DNA of 42,545 nucleotides, taken from NCBI GenBank assembly GCA_018663635.1, contig JABJPZ010000160.1, positions 1 through 42,545 of the forward strand. Reading direction: 5' to 3'. The notes under the pieces are model-generated. The model was not told where the DNA came from. It ran no database searches and worked only from the letters and a program-made list of their open reading frames with translations. The position numbers and the translations under genes are program-made. The stretch comes from Crocinitomicaceae bacterium (GTDB taxonomy: Bacteria; Bacteroidota; Bacteroidia; Flavobacteriales_D; Parvicellaceae). Positions 17,601 through 25,202 of this stretch are shown in pieces; position 1 is the first letter of the stretch, and the number at the start of each line of letters is the position of its first letter.

Positions 17601-17886
17601 GTTCAATGGATTGAAATTTTGACTCAAAATTCAATCGCGCCATGTAATTAGCAACAGGCGACGGGCGATTTCCTGTAGGATACACACGTGGCTCCATAAA
17701 ATACTCCCATCTTTTAAATGGTTTATAGCCTAAACCCCTCTCGATTTTTCTATTTCCCCAATGGTCCTCGAAAGATTGTTGGACTGTGTAAAAGTTAACG
17801 TCTGGATCTTGCATTTGCTCTACCCAATTTTGTCCATTAATGTTATTGGTAAAAATAAAAAGCGTGACAATTGCGATAATCTTCAT
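14623..17886 (-). CDS. Large secreted BNR/VPS10-like repeat protein with PKD and T9SS sorting domains
   Basis: 1087 residues. After a signal peptide (MKIIAIVTLFIFTNNINGQ) the region from about 95 to 740 is a sortilin/VPS10-like beta-propeller made of many BNR/Asp-box units (SLNSGSTW, SLDGGLTW, TTDGGDNW, TDDAGATW). Residues of about 745-830 are a PKD domain (PVADFKSDF, then WSWSFPGG and YPTLGSYDVQL). A jelly-roll-like segment begins at YEDFESG, and the last 75 residues are a T9SS type A tail (ISVYPNPGTG, SAGIYILKT). Such proteins are displayed or released; Asp-box propellers occur in sialidases and glycan- or protein-binding proteins, but no catalytic sialidase residues stand out. Its stop is 1 bp from the stop of the OmpA gene. 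Confidence 0.87.
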   Translation of the reverse strand: MKIIAIVTLFIFTNNINGQNWVEQMQDPDVNFYTVQQSFEDHWGNRKIERGLGYKPFKRWEYFMEPRVYPTGNRPSPVANYMARLNFESKFQSIEQKSSNWVSLGPNNWTNPTGWNPGNGRVNCITEDPNNSNTIYIGSPSGGIWRSLNSGSTWTPLSDDFICMGISSIVISNSNSNLIYAATGDGDGSDTYSIGVVKSLDGGLTWSTTDLNYLVTSAKKVYKLLIHPTNDQILWAATNNGFYKTTDGGDNWIRKNNYAIRDIELNPANPNTIYASGISSFYSNDGGNSFTASSGLPTTAVVGRIAIAVTEADSNYVYALASSVADNGLLGVYRSIDGGVTYDLRYDTTNLLGYSEDGTSSGGQGWYDLAIACSHSNKERIVVGGVNVWRSNDGGDFFTIISHWVHPSSVGYTHADIHCLDYIGSKLYCGSDGGIFQSYNSGTTWSDLSEGLEVSQFYKIGITEQNADLIIGGLQDNGTFMRKASGWEHIRGGDGMEAIIDPSDQNIWYTCYQNGSMNKTTDGGINFFGISDSIIDNGGWVTPYVINPVNTDILYAGYSAVWKTTDGGLDWEKVSPSGTKIQYIEISSADPNVVYYSSYSDIWRTDDAGATWVNCNSNLPSGQWISSFSISPTNPNVVFLTLSGYTNGKKVYVTNNAGASWDNITVNLPNIPVNCIVYEAGSYAGIYIGTDNGVYYKDSNLVYWQTFDNGLPNVIVNELNIHYATSTIRAGTYGRGIWESPLKGPLGPPVADFKSDFNDVCPGQIVQFFDNCTNHGPLWSWSFPGGIPVTSTDQNPTVTYPTLGSYDVQLIVNNATGSDTIDKVHHITVDYPTVNALDLYEDFESGIDSEWVINNPDLLQGWELAPFGAYGLSDSCIAIDNYSQNFLAIDEFFSAAFDASNESEVWLQFDYAYGRNSGYKKDSLAIYTTSNCGGLVNHEWQEGGTNLATVSGLFTGPFSPEPTYWTKVTIDISSVIGDSSVKIIFRNIGRKGNWLYVDNINITNYQPATNTFEKEKPNISVYPNPGTGVFYVQGLPIGTVYEIYDCAGRMITESDNPIINLSRYSAGIYILKTKVSGTPQIIRIAKE

Positions 17887-17904
17887 TCAGCGTATGATTT
17901 CGAA

Positions 17905-17935
17905 CAAATTTAGCATCTAGCTCACTAACATCCAA
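17905..17935 (-). promoter_or_regulatory. Bacteroidota-type promoter for the BNR/PKD gene
   Basis: On the minus strand, TTG (17933-17935), a 20 bp spacer and a perfect TAAATTTG (17905-17912) match the Bacteroidota primary promoter consensus. Transcription would begin near 17898, giving a leader of about 12 bases before the start codon at 17886. Confidence 0.5.
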
Positions 17936-18006
17936 TTAGGAATCGAATCAATATTGGGATGCTATGTAACGAACAGATGGCCATTGGTTATAAATAAAAA
18001 CAACTC

Positions 18007-19596
18007 ATGGCCCGAATCATTTTTTTATTCTTGATCTTTCCGTCTGCTCTGTTTAGTTATGCAGTTACTGACGTTTATGTCCCCAATTGTAAAGTGGTAA
18101 AGGGAAGCTTTCTTTTTGCCGCTGAAACTGAAGTTACAAACGGGCAATACCTTCTCTTTTTGAACGACCAGTACAGGAAACATGGTGCCGAATGCTATTC
18201 GTCTTTACTTCCGGATACCTCGGCATGGTTGTCACCGGGCACTTATTGTGAGCCGTATCTTCAGTACTATTTCAGACATCCTGCGTATAGATTATATCCG
18301 ATGGTAAATGTGTCAAAAAGGCAAGCTGAAGCGTTTTGTGAATGGATGGAGGTTCAATTGAACGAACAGTTCGAAAAAATGACAGATCAGCCAATCGTTT
18401 CTGTAGATGTTCGATTACCTACAGATCAAGAATGGCAAGAAGCGGCTCGTGGTGGCAATCGATACGCGATTTTCCCGTGGCCGGGATCAGGAATGCGAAA
18501 TACAACTCAAAAACACAAAGGTAGATTTATGGCTAATTTTTCGAGAGGCCAGGGAGACTATATGGGTGTTACAGGCGATCTGAATGATGGAGCGGACATT
18601 ACCGCACCGGTTCGTTCGTATTGGCCGAATCAGTTTGGTCTTTATAACCTGTCCGGAAATGTGGCTGAAATGCTGCAGGAGGAGGGCAGAACAAGAGGTG
18701 GTAGTTGGGCTAGCCGAGCACCCTATCTTGAAATTTCAGGCGTTGATCCTTTTGCAGGGTTTTCAAAACCATCTCCGGAAATAGGGTTTCGGTATTTTGT
18801 GGAGGTGATACATAGGCGGGATTGCAAACCCATTCGGAAACAGAAGATTACAGCAAGACGAATCGAAAAAATGCTGGTGCCGGTAATTCAAGATACATTG
18901 ATGGCCTGGAAATTTGAAATTTCAAACGAATGGTATGATGAATTTGTTCAGGAAACTTCTGATGAAAACAAACCCAATGGAGAATTGTGGATCGGAGAGC
19001 TATCCTATGCGCGCCGCTTCAAGAATGATTACAGCACGCATTCCGACTATAAAAACCACCCGGTTGTCAACATTAGTCGTGAACAGGCATTGAAGTTTTG
19101 CGATTGGTTGACCGAGAAGTACAATCAATTCCCCAAGAGAAAATATACACGATTAGCCATCAGCTTGCCAACCGAAGAAGAGTGGGAGCTCATTGCTTCA
19201 GGAAACAACAGGGATAATTATTTTCCTTGGGGTGGTCCATACGCCATGAATTCCAAAGGAGAGTGGTTGTGTAACTACAATACAGTTCAAGAGAGATGGA
19301 TCATTGATCTGAATAATAGTACTTATCTAGTGAACGGAATTTCAAAAGACATGATCCAGGCCGCAGCCGGTCAGGATGGTGCATTGGTAACTGCACCTGT
19401 AGACTCATATTACGATAATTCATTGGGCATTAAAAATGCATGCGGTAATGTGTCGGAAATGGTGGCAGACCTAGATGTGGCAAAAGGTGGAAACTGGGGG
19501 AGCATGATCCATGAAATAGGAATAAAGAAAAGTGTGATTTTTACGAAGCCAAATCCTTACGTTGGCTTTCGTTTTGTTGCTAGGGTTATGGAATAA
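18007..19596 (+). CDS. Exported protein with two FGE-sulfatase (SUMF1) domains, probably non-catalytic
   Basis: 529 residues. A signal peptide (MARIIFLFLIFPSALFS) without lipobox is followed by two SUMF1 folds, about 25-270 and 285-529. Both show family landmarks: VTNGQYLLFLND, VNVSKRQAEAFCEWM, LPTDQEWQEAARGG and a closing GGSW...GFRYF in the first; VVNISREQALKFCDWL, LPTEEEWELIASG and GGNWG...GFRFV in the second. True formylglycine-generating enzymes use a Cys pair near the C-terminus (GFRC context); neither domain has it. The same fold, without catalysis, builds GldJ and GldK/PorK of the gliding/T9SS machinery. Base composition looks richer in G and C than neighbouring genes. A structural envelope role is my best inference. 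Confidence 0.82.
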   Translation: MARIIFLFLIFPSALFSYAVTDVYVPNCKVVKGSFLFAAETEVTNGQYLLFLNDQYRKHGAECYSSLLPDTSAWLSPGTYCEPYLQYYFRHPAYRLYPMVNVSKRQAEAFCEWMEVQLNEQFEKMTDQPIVSVDVRLPTDQEWQEAARGGNRYAIFPWPGSGMRNTTQKHKGRFMANFSRGQGDYMGVTGDLNDGADITAPVRSYWPNQFGLYNLSGNVAEMLQEEGRTRGGSWASRAPYLEISGVDPFAGFSKPSPEIGFRYFVEVIHRRDCKPIRKQKITARRIEKMLVPVIQDTLMAWKFEISNEWYDEFVQETSDENKPNGELWIGELSYARRFKNDYSTHSDYKNHPVVNISREQALKFCDWLTEKYNQFPKRKYTRLAISLPTEEEWELIASGNNRDNYFPWGGPYAMNSKGEWLCNYNTVQERWIIDLNNSTYLVNGISKDMIQAAAGQDGALVTAPVDSYYDNSLGIKNACGNVSEMVADLDVAKGGNWGSMIHEIGIKKSVIFTKPNPYVGFRFVARVME

Positions 19597-19709
19597 ATTA
19601 ATGCCGACCTCAGTTGGAGCTCAATATGTAATTGTGCACATCGTAAATCAATCCCAATTCTGACTGCTCATTATTCACTTCAATAGACTATTTTTATTCC
19701 ATTCAGAAC

Positions 19710-20375
19710 ATGGAGAAAGACCAGAACCGATTATCTAGAGCTGTCATTACCACCAAAGATGGATCAAAATCAATATTTGTTCCGGAACTGGATGAACACT
19801 ATCATTCTGTCCATGGAGCCATACAGGAGGCCCTTCATGTGTTTATAGGTATGGGTCTAGATCAGTGTTCAAATGAGCCGATTCGTATTCTTGAGGTAGG
19901 TTTTGGCACCGGATTAAATTGCTTGCTTACCTGTTTAACAGGGAGAGAAATTTTCTACCATGGTGTAGAAGCATACCCGGTTCAAAGAGAAATACTCAAC
20001 AAATTAAATTACTCAGAGCTAACCGGGGATAATAAGAGCTTGTTTAAATCGATACATAAGGCCTCCTGGCAGTCCGACGAAAGGATCACACCAAATTTCA
20101 GGTTGTTGAAAGATCAGGTCCTTATTCAGGAGATAGAACTTACAGAACAATATAATTTGATTTATTTCGATGCTTTTGGACCAAGAGTACAAAAGGAATT
20201 ATGGGACCCCAAATTGTATAGAAAGCTGTACAGTGCGTTGACTATAAATGGCATTTTTGTAACTTATTGTGCTAAAGGCCAGGTGAGAAGAGATTTGCAA
20301 AGTGTGGGTTTTAAAATAGAACGACTTCCGGGGCCACCAGGAAAAAGAGAAATGTTGCGAGGACGAAAAGTGTGA
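19710..20375 (+). CDS. mnmD: tRNA 5-methylaminomethyl-2-thiouridine methyltransferase MnmD (stand-alone)
   Basis: 221 residues, matching single-domain MnmD proteins that correspond to the methyltransferase half of bifunctional MnmC. Motifs: an N-terminal DEHYHSVHGAIQEALHVFI segment, the SAM-binding EVGFGTGLN (62-70), and IYFDAFGPRVQKELW (about 152-166), the DAF(A)P-x-xQPELW signature. The C-terminus ends with GPPGKREMLRG. It completes mnm5s2U34 in the wobble base of several tRNAs. The Nudix gene downstream overlaps its stop by 4 bp (GTGA). The oxidase half of MnmC is not in the window. Confidence 0.93.
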   Translation: MEKDQNRLSRAVITTKDGSKSIFVPELDEHYHSVHGAIQEALHVFIGMGLDQCSNEPIRILEVGFGTGLNCLLTCLTGREIFYHGVEAYPVQREILNKLNYSELTGDNKSLFKSIHKASWQSDERITPNFRLLKDQVLIQEIELTEQYNLIYFDAFGPRVQKELWDPKLYRKLYSALTINGIFVTYCAKGQVRRDLQSVGFKIERLPGPPGKREMLRGRKV

Positions 20376-20806
20376 CGCAAAAGCGGTTTAATATTAGGGT
20401 TTATGGAATTTGCTCGATTGAGGATAAATTTTTAATCACGGATGAAATAATTAATGGTTTCAGAATGACAAAATTCGTTGGTGGCGGGGTAGAGTGGGGT
20501 GAAGGAATTCGAGATGCGTTAATGCGTGAGTTTGTAGAGGAATGTGGAGCTGAAGTGATTGAAACCAAACATTTTTATACTACGGAGCAATTTCAAGAAT
20601 CAGCTTTTTGTTCACAAGACCAATTAGTTAGTATTTACTACCATGTAAAATTAAAAGACCCAGACTTAATTTTATCCGTAAAAAAACCATTTGAAGGTCT
20701 GATTGATAATCAGCAGTGCTTTAGATGGGTAGATAAGGCATTGTTGTCACAAGAAGATTTTACTTTTCCGTTAGATCGATTGGTTGTAAAAAAATTGGGC
20801 GGATAG
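20372..20806 (+). CDS. Nudix hydrolase
   Basis: 144 residues from a GTG start that overlaps the mnmD stop (GTGA); no ATG occurs before residue 32, which is too late because the fold's first strands would be lost. Residues 38-60 form a complete Nudix box (GGVEWGE, then REFVEECGA), fitting GX5EX7REUXEEXGU. The family cleaves nucleoside diphosphates linked to another moiety. The substrate is not deducible; the coupling to mnmD hints at shared expression only. Confidence 0.9.
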   Translation: MTQKRFNIRVYGICSIEDKFLITDEIINGFRMTKFVGGGVEWGEGIRDALMREFVEECGAEVIETKHFYTTEQFQESAFCSQDQLVSIYYHVKLKDPDLILSVKKPFEGLIDNQQCFRWVDKALLSQEDFTFPLDRLVVKKLGG

Positions 20807-20857
20807 ATTATCAAAACGGTTGACTTGAGCATTTATGAAGAAGAAGAAGTGCGAACT

Positions 20858-21424
20858 TTAGCTTACGCGCTGAATTACTTGAGATTCTATTTTCTGAAAT
20901 AACTGTAAGGGCCTATACGTTCTCCAAGCGGCTTCACTTACTTCCCCGTCTTGTACAAAATATCTAGAGACATTTGCTTGACGAAATTCTGTAAGTACAT
21001 GTTCTCGAAAATTCAGAAGTGCTACCCAGCCGTCTTCACAGTCTTCAATCCATTCTTCATAATAGCAGTCGTCACTCGCATGAAAATTCAGTACGTTTTC
21101 GCCAATTAATATAAACTTATTGATACCAGCTAAAATTAAACGATCAGCGATTTCTCTTTTTAAAAACATGACGTCGTTATAAAGTGTGTCATTCCATTCA
21201 CCAATCAATTCTATGAATGCATAACCATCCTCGTAATCAGCAAATATTATTTTTAAAAAAAGAGTTGAAGAGCCCATGTTATCCCATTGAGGATGAATAT
21301 AGTGGTCATATATCTTTTCAACGTAATAAAATTCACTGTATTCATCGCCGAAGAATGGTGAATTGGGATCACTTTCTGAGGCATAAAGATTTCTCCAGTT
21401 AAAATAAGGTTCTAAGTCTTGCAC
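20858..21424 (-). CDS. Conserved-looking hypothetical protein with GTG start
   Basis: 188 residues starting at GTG 21424; an in-frame stop at 21434-21436 and the absence of an early ATG decide this start. The protein is acidic and rich in Trp and Tyr (EPYFNWRNLYASE, YYEEWIEDCEDGW), soluble, with no signal peptide or membrane segment. YRPLQLFQKIESQV ends it. I do not recognise the family. It is convergent with the Nudix gene (51 bp between stops) and divergent from the lipoprotein at 21536. Confidence 0.7.
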   Translation of the reverse strand: MQDLEPYFNWRNLYASESDPNSPFFGDEYSEFYYVEKIYDHYIHPQWDNMGSSTLFLKIIFADYEDGYAFIELIGEWNDTLYNDVMFLKREIADRLILAGINKFILIGENVLNFHASDDCYYEEWIEDCEDGWVALLNFREHVLTEFRQANVSRYFVQDGEVSEAAWRTYRPLQLFQKIESQVIQRVS

Positions 21425-21535
21425 GAAATAAAATTACTTCGATTTCGTTTAAATGGGCATGCTTTTCACAAAAAATCTAAATTTTAAGTCCTCTCCGCGT
21501 TTATAATTATTTTAAAATGTAATTTAGTTCGACTT

Positions 21536-23104
21536 ATGATTCTAAGAGCCTTTTTTTATGTCAGTATTGTCGCATTTATAACTGGGTGTAGTTCAGGTGA
21601 AGGAGATTCTCAATTAGTAAACAGCCCTCAGTATAATATGCTAATGGCCGACGATATGACTTCTGCTATTTGGTCTGTTAATATTCTTGAATTGTTGGAT
21701 AACTCTACTATTGATGAGCTAGACTTGGGTATGGCTGGTATGGTTGTTCAGGGACTATTGACAAAAATGATAGATACTGCTGAGGGTGGTATTGATTTTT
21801 CCAGCAATTCCTATATATCGATTAAGCATGATGCTGCGTTTAATTTTAATTATTCATTCACCAATTATCCGGTAACTAATCGGTCAAAAGTATTTAAAAC
21901 GCTAAAGTCTACTATTGGTTTTGTAGCTTCGGGCAATGAAAGTATTTATGAAGGTTTCGACGCCTACACTTCAAATACAGGTACGGCTGCCCTTTGGGAT
22001 GACCAGCACGTAGTGCTTGTTTTTAGCCATCCAAATGTAGAAAAGCAAAAATTACTAGAAATAGCTAAGCGCATACTCGATAGTCGGTATGTAGATGCTC
22101 GGGCCAATAAGCATATGGATGATTTTTTAGCACTTCAAGATGATTTCAGTTGTTATGTGGATCTTTATAAAATGGCTAAAATAGCTGAAATTCAGAGTGA
22201 TGTAAATCTTATAAATTCATTATTAGATTCAAATAAACAAGGTTCGCTTATTGCTCGTGGTAATTTTTCAAAAGGTGAAATGATTTTTACAATAGATGCA
22301 AATCTTGATAAATTGAAAGAAAGTGAATTCAATGTTTTTCAGCGGGAGGGGGTTTCTGAAGATATACTTCGTTCAGTTGCAACGAATCAGTCTATTAATG
22401 TTTGGGGTGCTAACTTGAAAATAAAAGGTTTACTCCAGATTTTAAGTGATTTTGAATTTGGTGGTAACAATATTTTTCAGGTTTTGGAAGAATTTGGTTT
22501 TACAGGACCTTCTCTTGAACAGCTCTTAACGGGTGAAATAGCAATGTCGATGGTTGATGTTCATTTTGATGAAGATGAAGAGGCGTTTGATTTCTTTGAT
22601 GAAGATAGCTATTCATCGCTACTATTTGGTCAAGATTTGAAACCTGAAATATTAGTAGGACTTAAATTGAAAGATCCAAATGCGTTTAAAAACTTTCTTG
22701 CTGAATCTGCCAAAATTAAGAATGAAGATAAGGTCTATAGTATCAACGGATTTTACATCATCGAGCGTGATGGGAATGCAATTATTACCAAGGGTAGAGA
22801 GCTGATTCAGAAAATTAAAAGTGGCGAATTAACAAGGGCTGATCATATTGAAATTAACGAAGCATCTAATGATTTTTCATTTTATGGATATCTAAATACA
22901 GATTATTCTGAATATGCGCCTTCAGTGCAATCTATGTTGATAAACCAGTTTTCAAAAGAAGGAATTGATAAATTGTGGATGGCCGAAAAAATTACCATGG
23001 CAGGTAATTATAATCACATTGAATTTAAGGTGGTAATGAAAGATCGGGAGATTAACGCGCTAGGTACTTTTGTGCAATCGCTCTATGCCTTAGTGCTAGG
23101 TTGA
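21536..23104 (+). CDS. DUF4836-like lipoprotein
   Basis: 522 residues. The N-terminus (MILRAFFYVSIVAFITGCSSG) has a good lipobox with Cys18. Features that recall the Bacteroidota DUF4836 family are the opening statement-like strand after the linker (MLMADDMTSAIWSVNILELLD) and repeated alpha/beta units with long hydrophobic helices, ending with YGYLNTDYSEYAP and a final helix. A highly acidic stretch (FDEDEEAFDFFDED) lies near residue 345. Function of DUF4836 is unknown. Family assignment is from memory of general layout and is less certain than the lipoprotein call. Confidence 0.7.
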   Translation: MILRAFFYVSIVAFITGCSSGEGDSQLVNSPQYNMLMADDMTSAIWSVNILELLDNSTIDELDLGMAGMVVQGLLTKMIDTAEGGIDFSSNSYISIKHDAAFNFNYSFTNYPVTNRSKVFKTLKSTIGFVASGNESIYEGFDAYTSNTGTAALWDDQHVVLVFSHPNVEKQKLLEIAKRILDSRYVDARANKHMDDFLALQDDFSCYVDLYKMAKIAEIQSDVNLINSLLDSNKQGSLIARGNFSKGEMIFTIDANLDKLKESEFNVFQREGVSEDILRSVATNQSINVWGANLKIKGLLQILSDFEFGGNNIFQVLEEFGFTGPSLEQLLTGEIAMSMVDVHFDEDEEAFDFFDEDSYSSLLFGQDLKPEILVGLKLKDPNAFKNFLAESAKIKNEDKVYSINGFYIIERDGNAIITKGRELIQKIKSGELTRADHIEINEASNDFSFYGYLNTDYSEYAPSVQSMLINQFSKEGIDKLWMAEKITMAGNYNHIEFKVVMKDREINALGTFVQSLYALVLG

Positions 23105-23120
23105 TACCCTTGTTTAAACT

Positions 23121-23921
23121 TTAATTATTGTCTATCGCAGCGCGAACGGAGCCATGTTTTAGTAGCAATGCGTTTGCTTTCTCATAGCTAATGTTTAAGG
23201 CTGCCATGACCATCTTGGTCCCCCTGTCTACTAGTTTATTATTAGAAAGCTGCATGTCAATCATTCTATTACCTTTTACACGACCCAATTTAATCATCAC
23301 AGAAGTAGAAATCATATTGAGAATCAGCTTTTGCGCAGTTCCAGATTTTAATCGCGTACTGCCTGTAACAAATTCTGGTCCTACGATGGGCACCAAAGAA
23401 TGTCTAGAAACCAAAGCTAAAGGACTTCCAGGATTGCATGTTATTCCTGCAGTCAGAATGCCATTTTTATTGCATGCTTCAATGGCTCCAATTACATAAG
23501 GTGTGGTTCCACTGGCAGCAATGCCAATTACACAGTCTGAATTACTAATATGATGATCTTTTAGGTCTTCCCACCCTTGCTCTAAACTGTCTTCTGCGAA
23601 TTCAACCGCTTTTCTTATTGCACGGTCTCCACCTGCCATAAGGCCTATGACCATTCCATGCGGAACGCCAAAAGTTGGCGGACATTCTGACGCATCCACT
23701 ATCCCTAATCGACCACTTGTTCCAGCTCCGATATAAAATAGTCTGCCACCATTTTGCATTAACGAAACCACTTCAACAATCAGGCGGCTAATGTGTGGAA
23801 TTATCTTTTCAATAGCTGTAGGAACAGATTTGTCTTCTTCGTTCATTCCAGTAAGGAGACTGTCCACATCCATGGAGTCAAGATTGTTAAAATTAGATGT
23901 CGATTCAGTAATTTTATCCAT
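23121..23921 (-). CDS. murQ: N-acetylmuramic acid 6-phosphate etherase MurQ
   Basis: 266 residues from ATG 23921 (MDKITESTSNFNNLD), the usual MurQ N-terminus; a longer frame to 23996 would start upstream of the candidate promoter. It is a SIS-domain protein with LFYIGAGTSGRLGIVDASECPPTFG (Glu79 in the DASE motif) and the GSTRLKSGTAQK signature. MurQ cleaves the lactyl ether of MurNAc-6-phosphate to give GlcNAc-6-phosphate, in recycling of peptidoglycan sugars. The companion kinase AnmK or a PTS transporter is not in this window. It runs tail to tail with the DUF4836-like gene (16 bp apart). Confidence 0.96.
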   Translation of the reverse strand: MDKITESTSNFNNLDSMDVDSLLTGMNEEDKSVPTAIEKIIPHISRLIVEVVSLMQNGGRLFYIGAGTSGRLGIVDASECPPTFGVPHGMVIGLMAGGDRAIRKAVEFAEDSLEQGWEDLKDHHISNSDCVIGIAASGTTPYVIGAIEACNKNGILTAGITCNPGSPLALVSRHSLVPIVGPEFVTGSTRLKSGTAQKLILNMISTSVMIKLGRVKGNRMIDMQLSNNKLVDRGTKMVMAALNISYEKANALLLKHGSVRAAIDNN

Positions 23922-23967
23922 GGAAGCAATAAGTTTCAGTAAAATTACAACTCGTGTAGTTTGATTT

Positions 23968-23996
23968 GAAAGATAAATAGTATTTTTTGCAACCAA
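23968..23996 (-). promoter_or_regulatory. Candidate murQ promoter
   Basis: On the minus strand TTG (23994-23996), 18 bp and TATCTTTC (23968-23975) fit the TTG/TAnnTTTG pattern with one mismatch, the same boxes and spacing as the promoter at 7141-7169. Transcription would begin near 23961, about 40 bases before the murQ start chosen here. Confidence 0.4.
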
Positions 23997-24034
23997 TTAG
24001 ATGTTTACATCGCATTACTTGTGGGATTTTTTAA

Positions 24035-24604
24035 ATGATGATTTACATACTCGATAATTTCGATTCTTTCACTTATAATTTAGTTCATTATATAACGGCA
24101 GAGGGGGCACAGGTTCTTGTAGAGCGTAATGATGAGATTGATTTTTCAAATATAGAATTGTGTGATAAGATTGTCCTTTCGCCGGGTCCTGGTCTTCCTG
24201 TGAATGCGGGAGGAATGATGGAACTTATTCAAAAATACGTGGGAGTTAAGCCAATACTTGGTGTATGTCTTGGGCATCAAGCAATTGCGGAGCATTTTGG
24301 ATGGAGGCTAAGAAACTTAAATGAAGTGTTTCATGGTGTGGACTGCACGGTTTCTGTGGATTCAAGTCACTATCTTTTTAATGGCGTGCCTACTCGATTT
24401 AGGGCAGGTCGATACCATTCTTGGGTTGTTGATAATGCGTCAGGAATTGATCTCGATGTAACGGCCGTGGATGAAGAAGGCGATATAATGGCTTTAGCTC
24501 ATTCTTATATAGACATTTGTGGTGTGCAATTCCATCCGGAGTCTGTAATGACAGAATTTGGAAGAGACATAATAAAAAACTGGTTAAATGAAAAAGGGAG
24601 CTAA
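24035..24604 (+). CDS. pabA: Anthranilate/aminodeoxychorismate synthase component II (glutamine amidotransferase)
   Basis: 189 residues, standard for TrpG/PabA. The class I amidotransferase triad is present: nucleophile Cys78 in GVCLGHQAI, and His167 and Glu169 in FHPES. The N-terminus ILDNFDSFTYNLVHY and the oxyanion loop SPGPGLP are typical. It releases ammonia from glutamine for component I (TrpE or PabB), which is not encoded nearby. The isolated location away from trp genes favours a folate (PabA) or shared role, but TrpG is possible. It is divergent from murQ, and a hairpin overlapping its stop codon likely ends the transcript. Confidence 0.9.
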   Translation: MMIYILDNFDSFTYNLVHYITAEGAQVLVERNDEIDFSNIELCDKIVLSPGPGLPVNAGGMMELIQKYVGVKPILGVCLGHQAIAEHFGWRLRNLNEVFHGVDCTVSVDSSHYLFNGVPTRFRAGRYHSWVVDNASGIDLDVTAVDEEGDIMALAHSYIDICGVQFHPESVMTEFGRDIIKNWLNEKGS

Positions 24605-24617
24605 AAAGGCTCCCTTT
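24593..24617. terminator. Bidirectional intrinsic terminator between pabA and rplS
   Basis: AAAGGGAGC (24593-24601) pairs perfectly with GCTCCCTTT (24609-24617) around a 7-base loop. The A-tract on one side and T-rich sequence on the other let it work in both directions. It includes the last codons and stop of pabA and lies 21 bp beyond the rplS stop. Confidence 0.8.
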
Positions 24618-24638
24618 AAATTCAAATATTTTACCGTA

Positions 24639-24998
24639 TCACTTCTTAGTGAACGTTCGCTTTTCTTTAATTCTTGCAGATTTACCACTTCTTTCTCTCA
24701 AGTAGAAAATTCTTGCTCTTCGGACTGAACCTGTTTTGTTGATATCAATACGATCAATCAAAGGTGAGCATACAGGAATAACTCTTTCAACACCGAAACT
24801 GCCAGACATTTTTCTTACGGTAAATGTTTCCGTAATTCCACTACCTCTTCTTTGTAAAACAACTCCTTGAAATTGTTGAATTCGTTCTTTATTACCTTCT
24901 TTGATTTTATAGTGCACAGTGATGGTGTCACCAGTTTTAAAATCTGGAAGTTGCTTTTTTTCTATTAGACTTTCTGAAATTTCTTTAACTACGTCCAT
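24639..24998 (-). CDS. rplS: 50S ribosomal protein L19
   Basis: 119 residues, usual length. Landmarks: [48 protein letters not shown] and the basic tail [18 protein letters not shown]19 sits at the subunit interface of the large ribosomal subunit. trmD lies upstream in the same direction, the classical trmD-rplS neighbourhood, but here separated by 204 bp, so rplS probably has its own promoter. The convergent pabA gene shares a terminator hairpin with it. Confidence 0.97.
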   Translation of the reverse strand: MDVVKEISESLIEKKQLPDFKTGDTITVHYKIKEGNKERIQQFQGVVLQRRGSGITETFTVRKMSGSFGVERVIPVCSPLIDRIDINKTGSVRRARIFYLRERSGKSARIKEKRTFTKK

Positions 24999-25168
24999 GG
25001 TTTACTATGTTAAATGCCTTAAAAACGGGCTGCAATATTACGAATATTATTTTAAAAAACAGTAAAGGAATGATTTATTCGTGCGAACTTATTGAAATAT
25101 GGTTGGTGGATTTATAGTAAGCGACTCTTTTAAACGAAAATACTCTAGACATTGCTTGTTTTTAACCA

Positions 25169-25187
25169 ATTTAAAATGATTTTAAAT
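25169..25187. repeat. Perfect 19-bp AT palindrome between trmD and rplS
   Basis: ATTTAAAATGATTTTAAAT is a perfect inverted repeat (9+1+9) 15 bp beyond the trmD stop and about 170 bp upstream of rplS. Being only A and T apart from the centre, it may arise by chance, or serve as a weak hairpin or operator. The rest of the 204 bp gap shows nothing I recognise. Confidence 0.3.
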
Positions 25188-25202
25188 GAACTGGTGATTA
25201 TC

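Noticed and set aside
18007-19596. Sulfatase-activating formylglycine-generating enzyme
   Set aside because: Neither SUMF1 domain shows the catalytic cysteines, and no sulfatase gene is nearby.
23922-23996. Longer MurQ start at 23996
   Set aside because: The added residues are hydrophobic and foreign to MurQ, and the start would lie upstream of the likely promoter.
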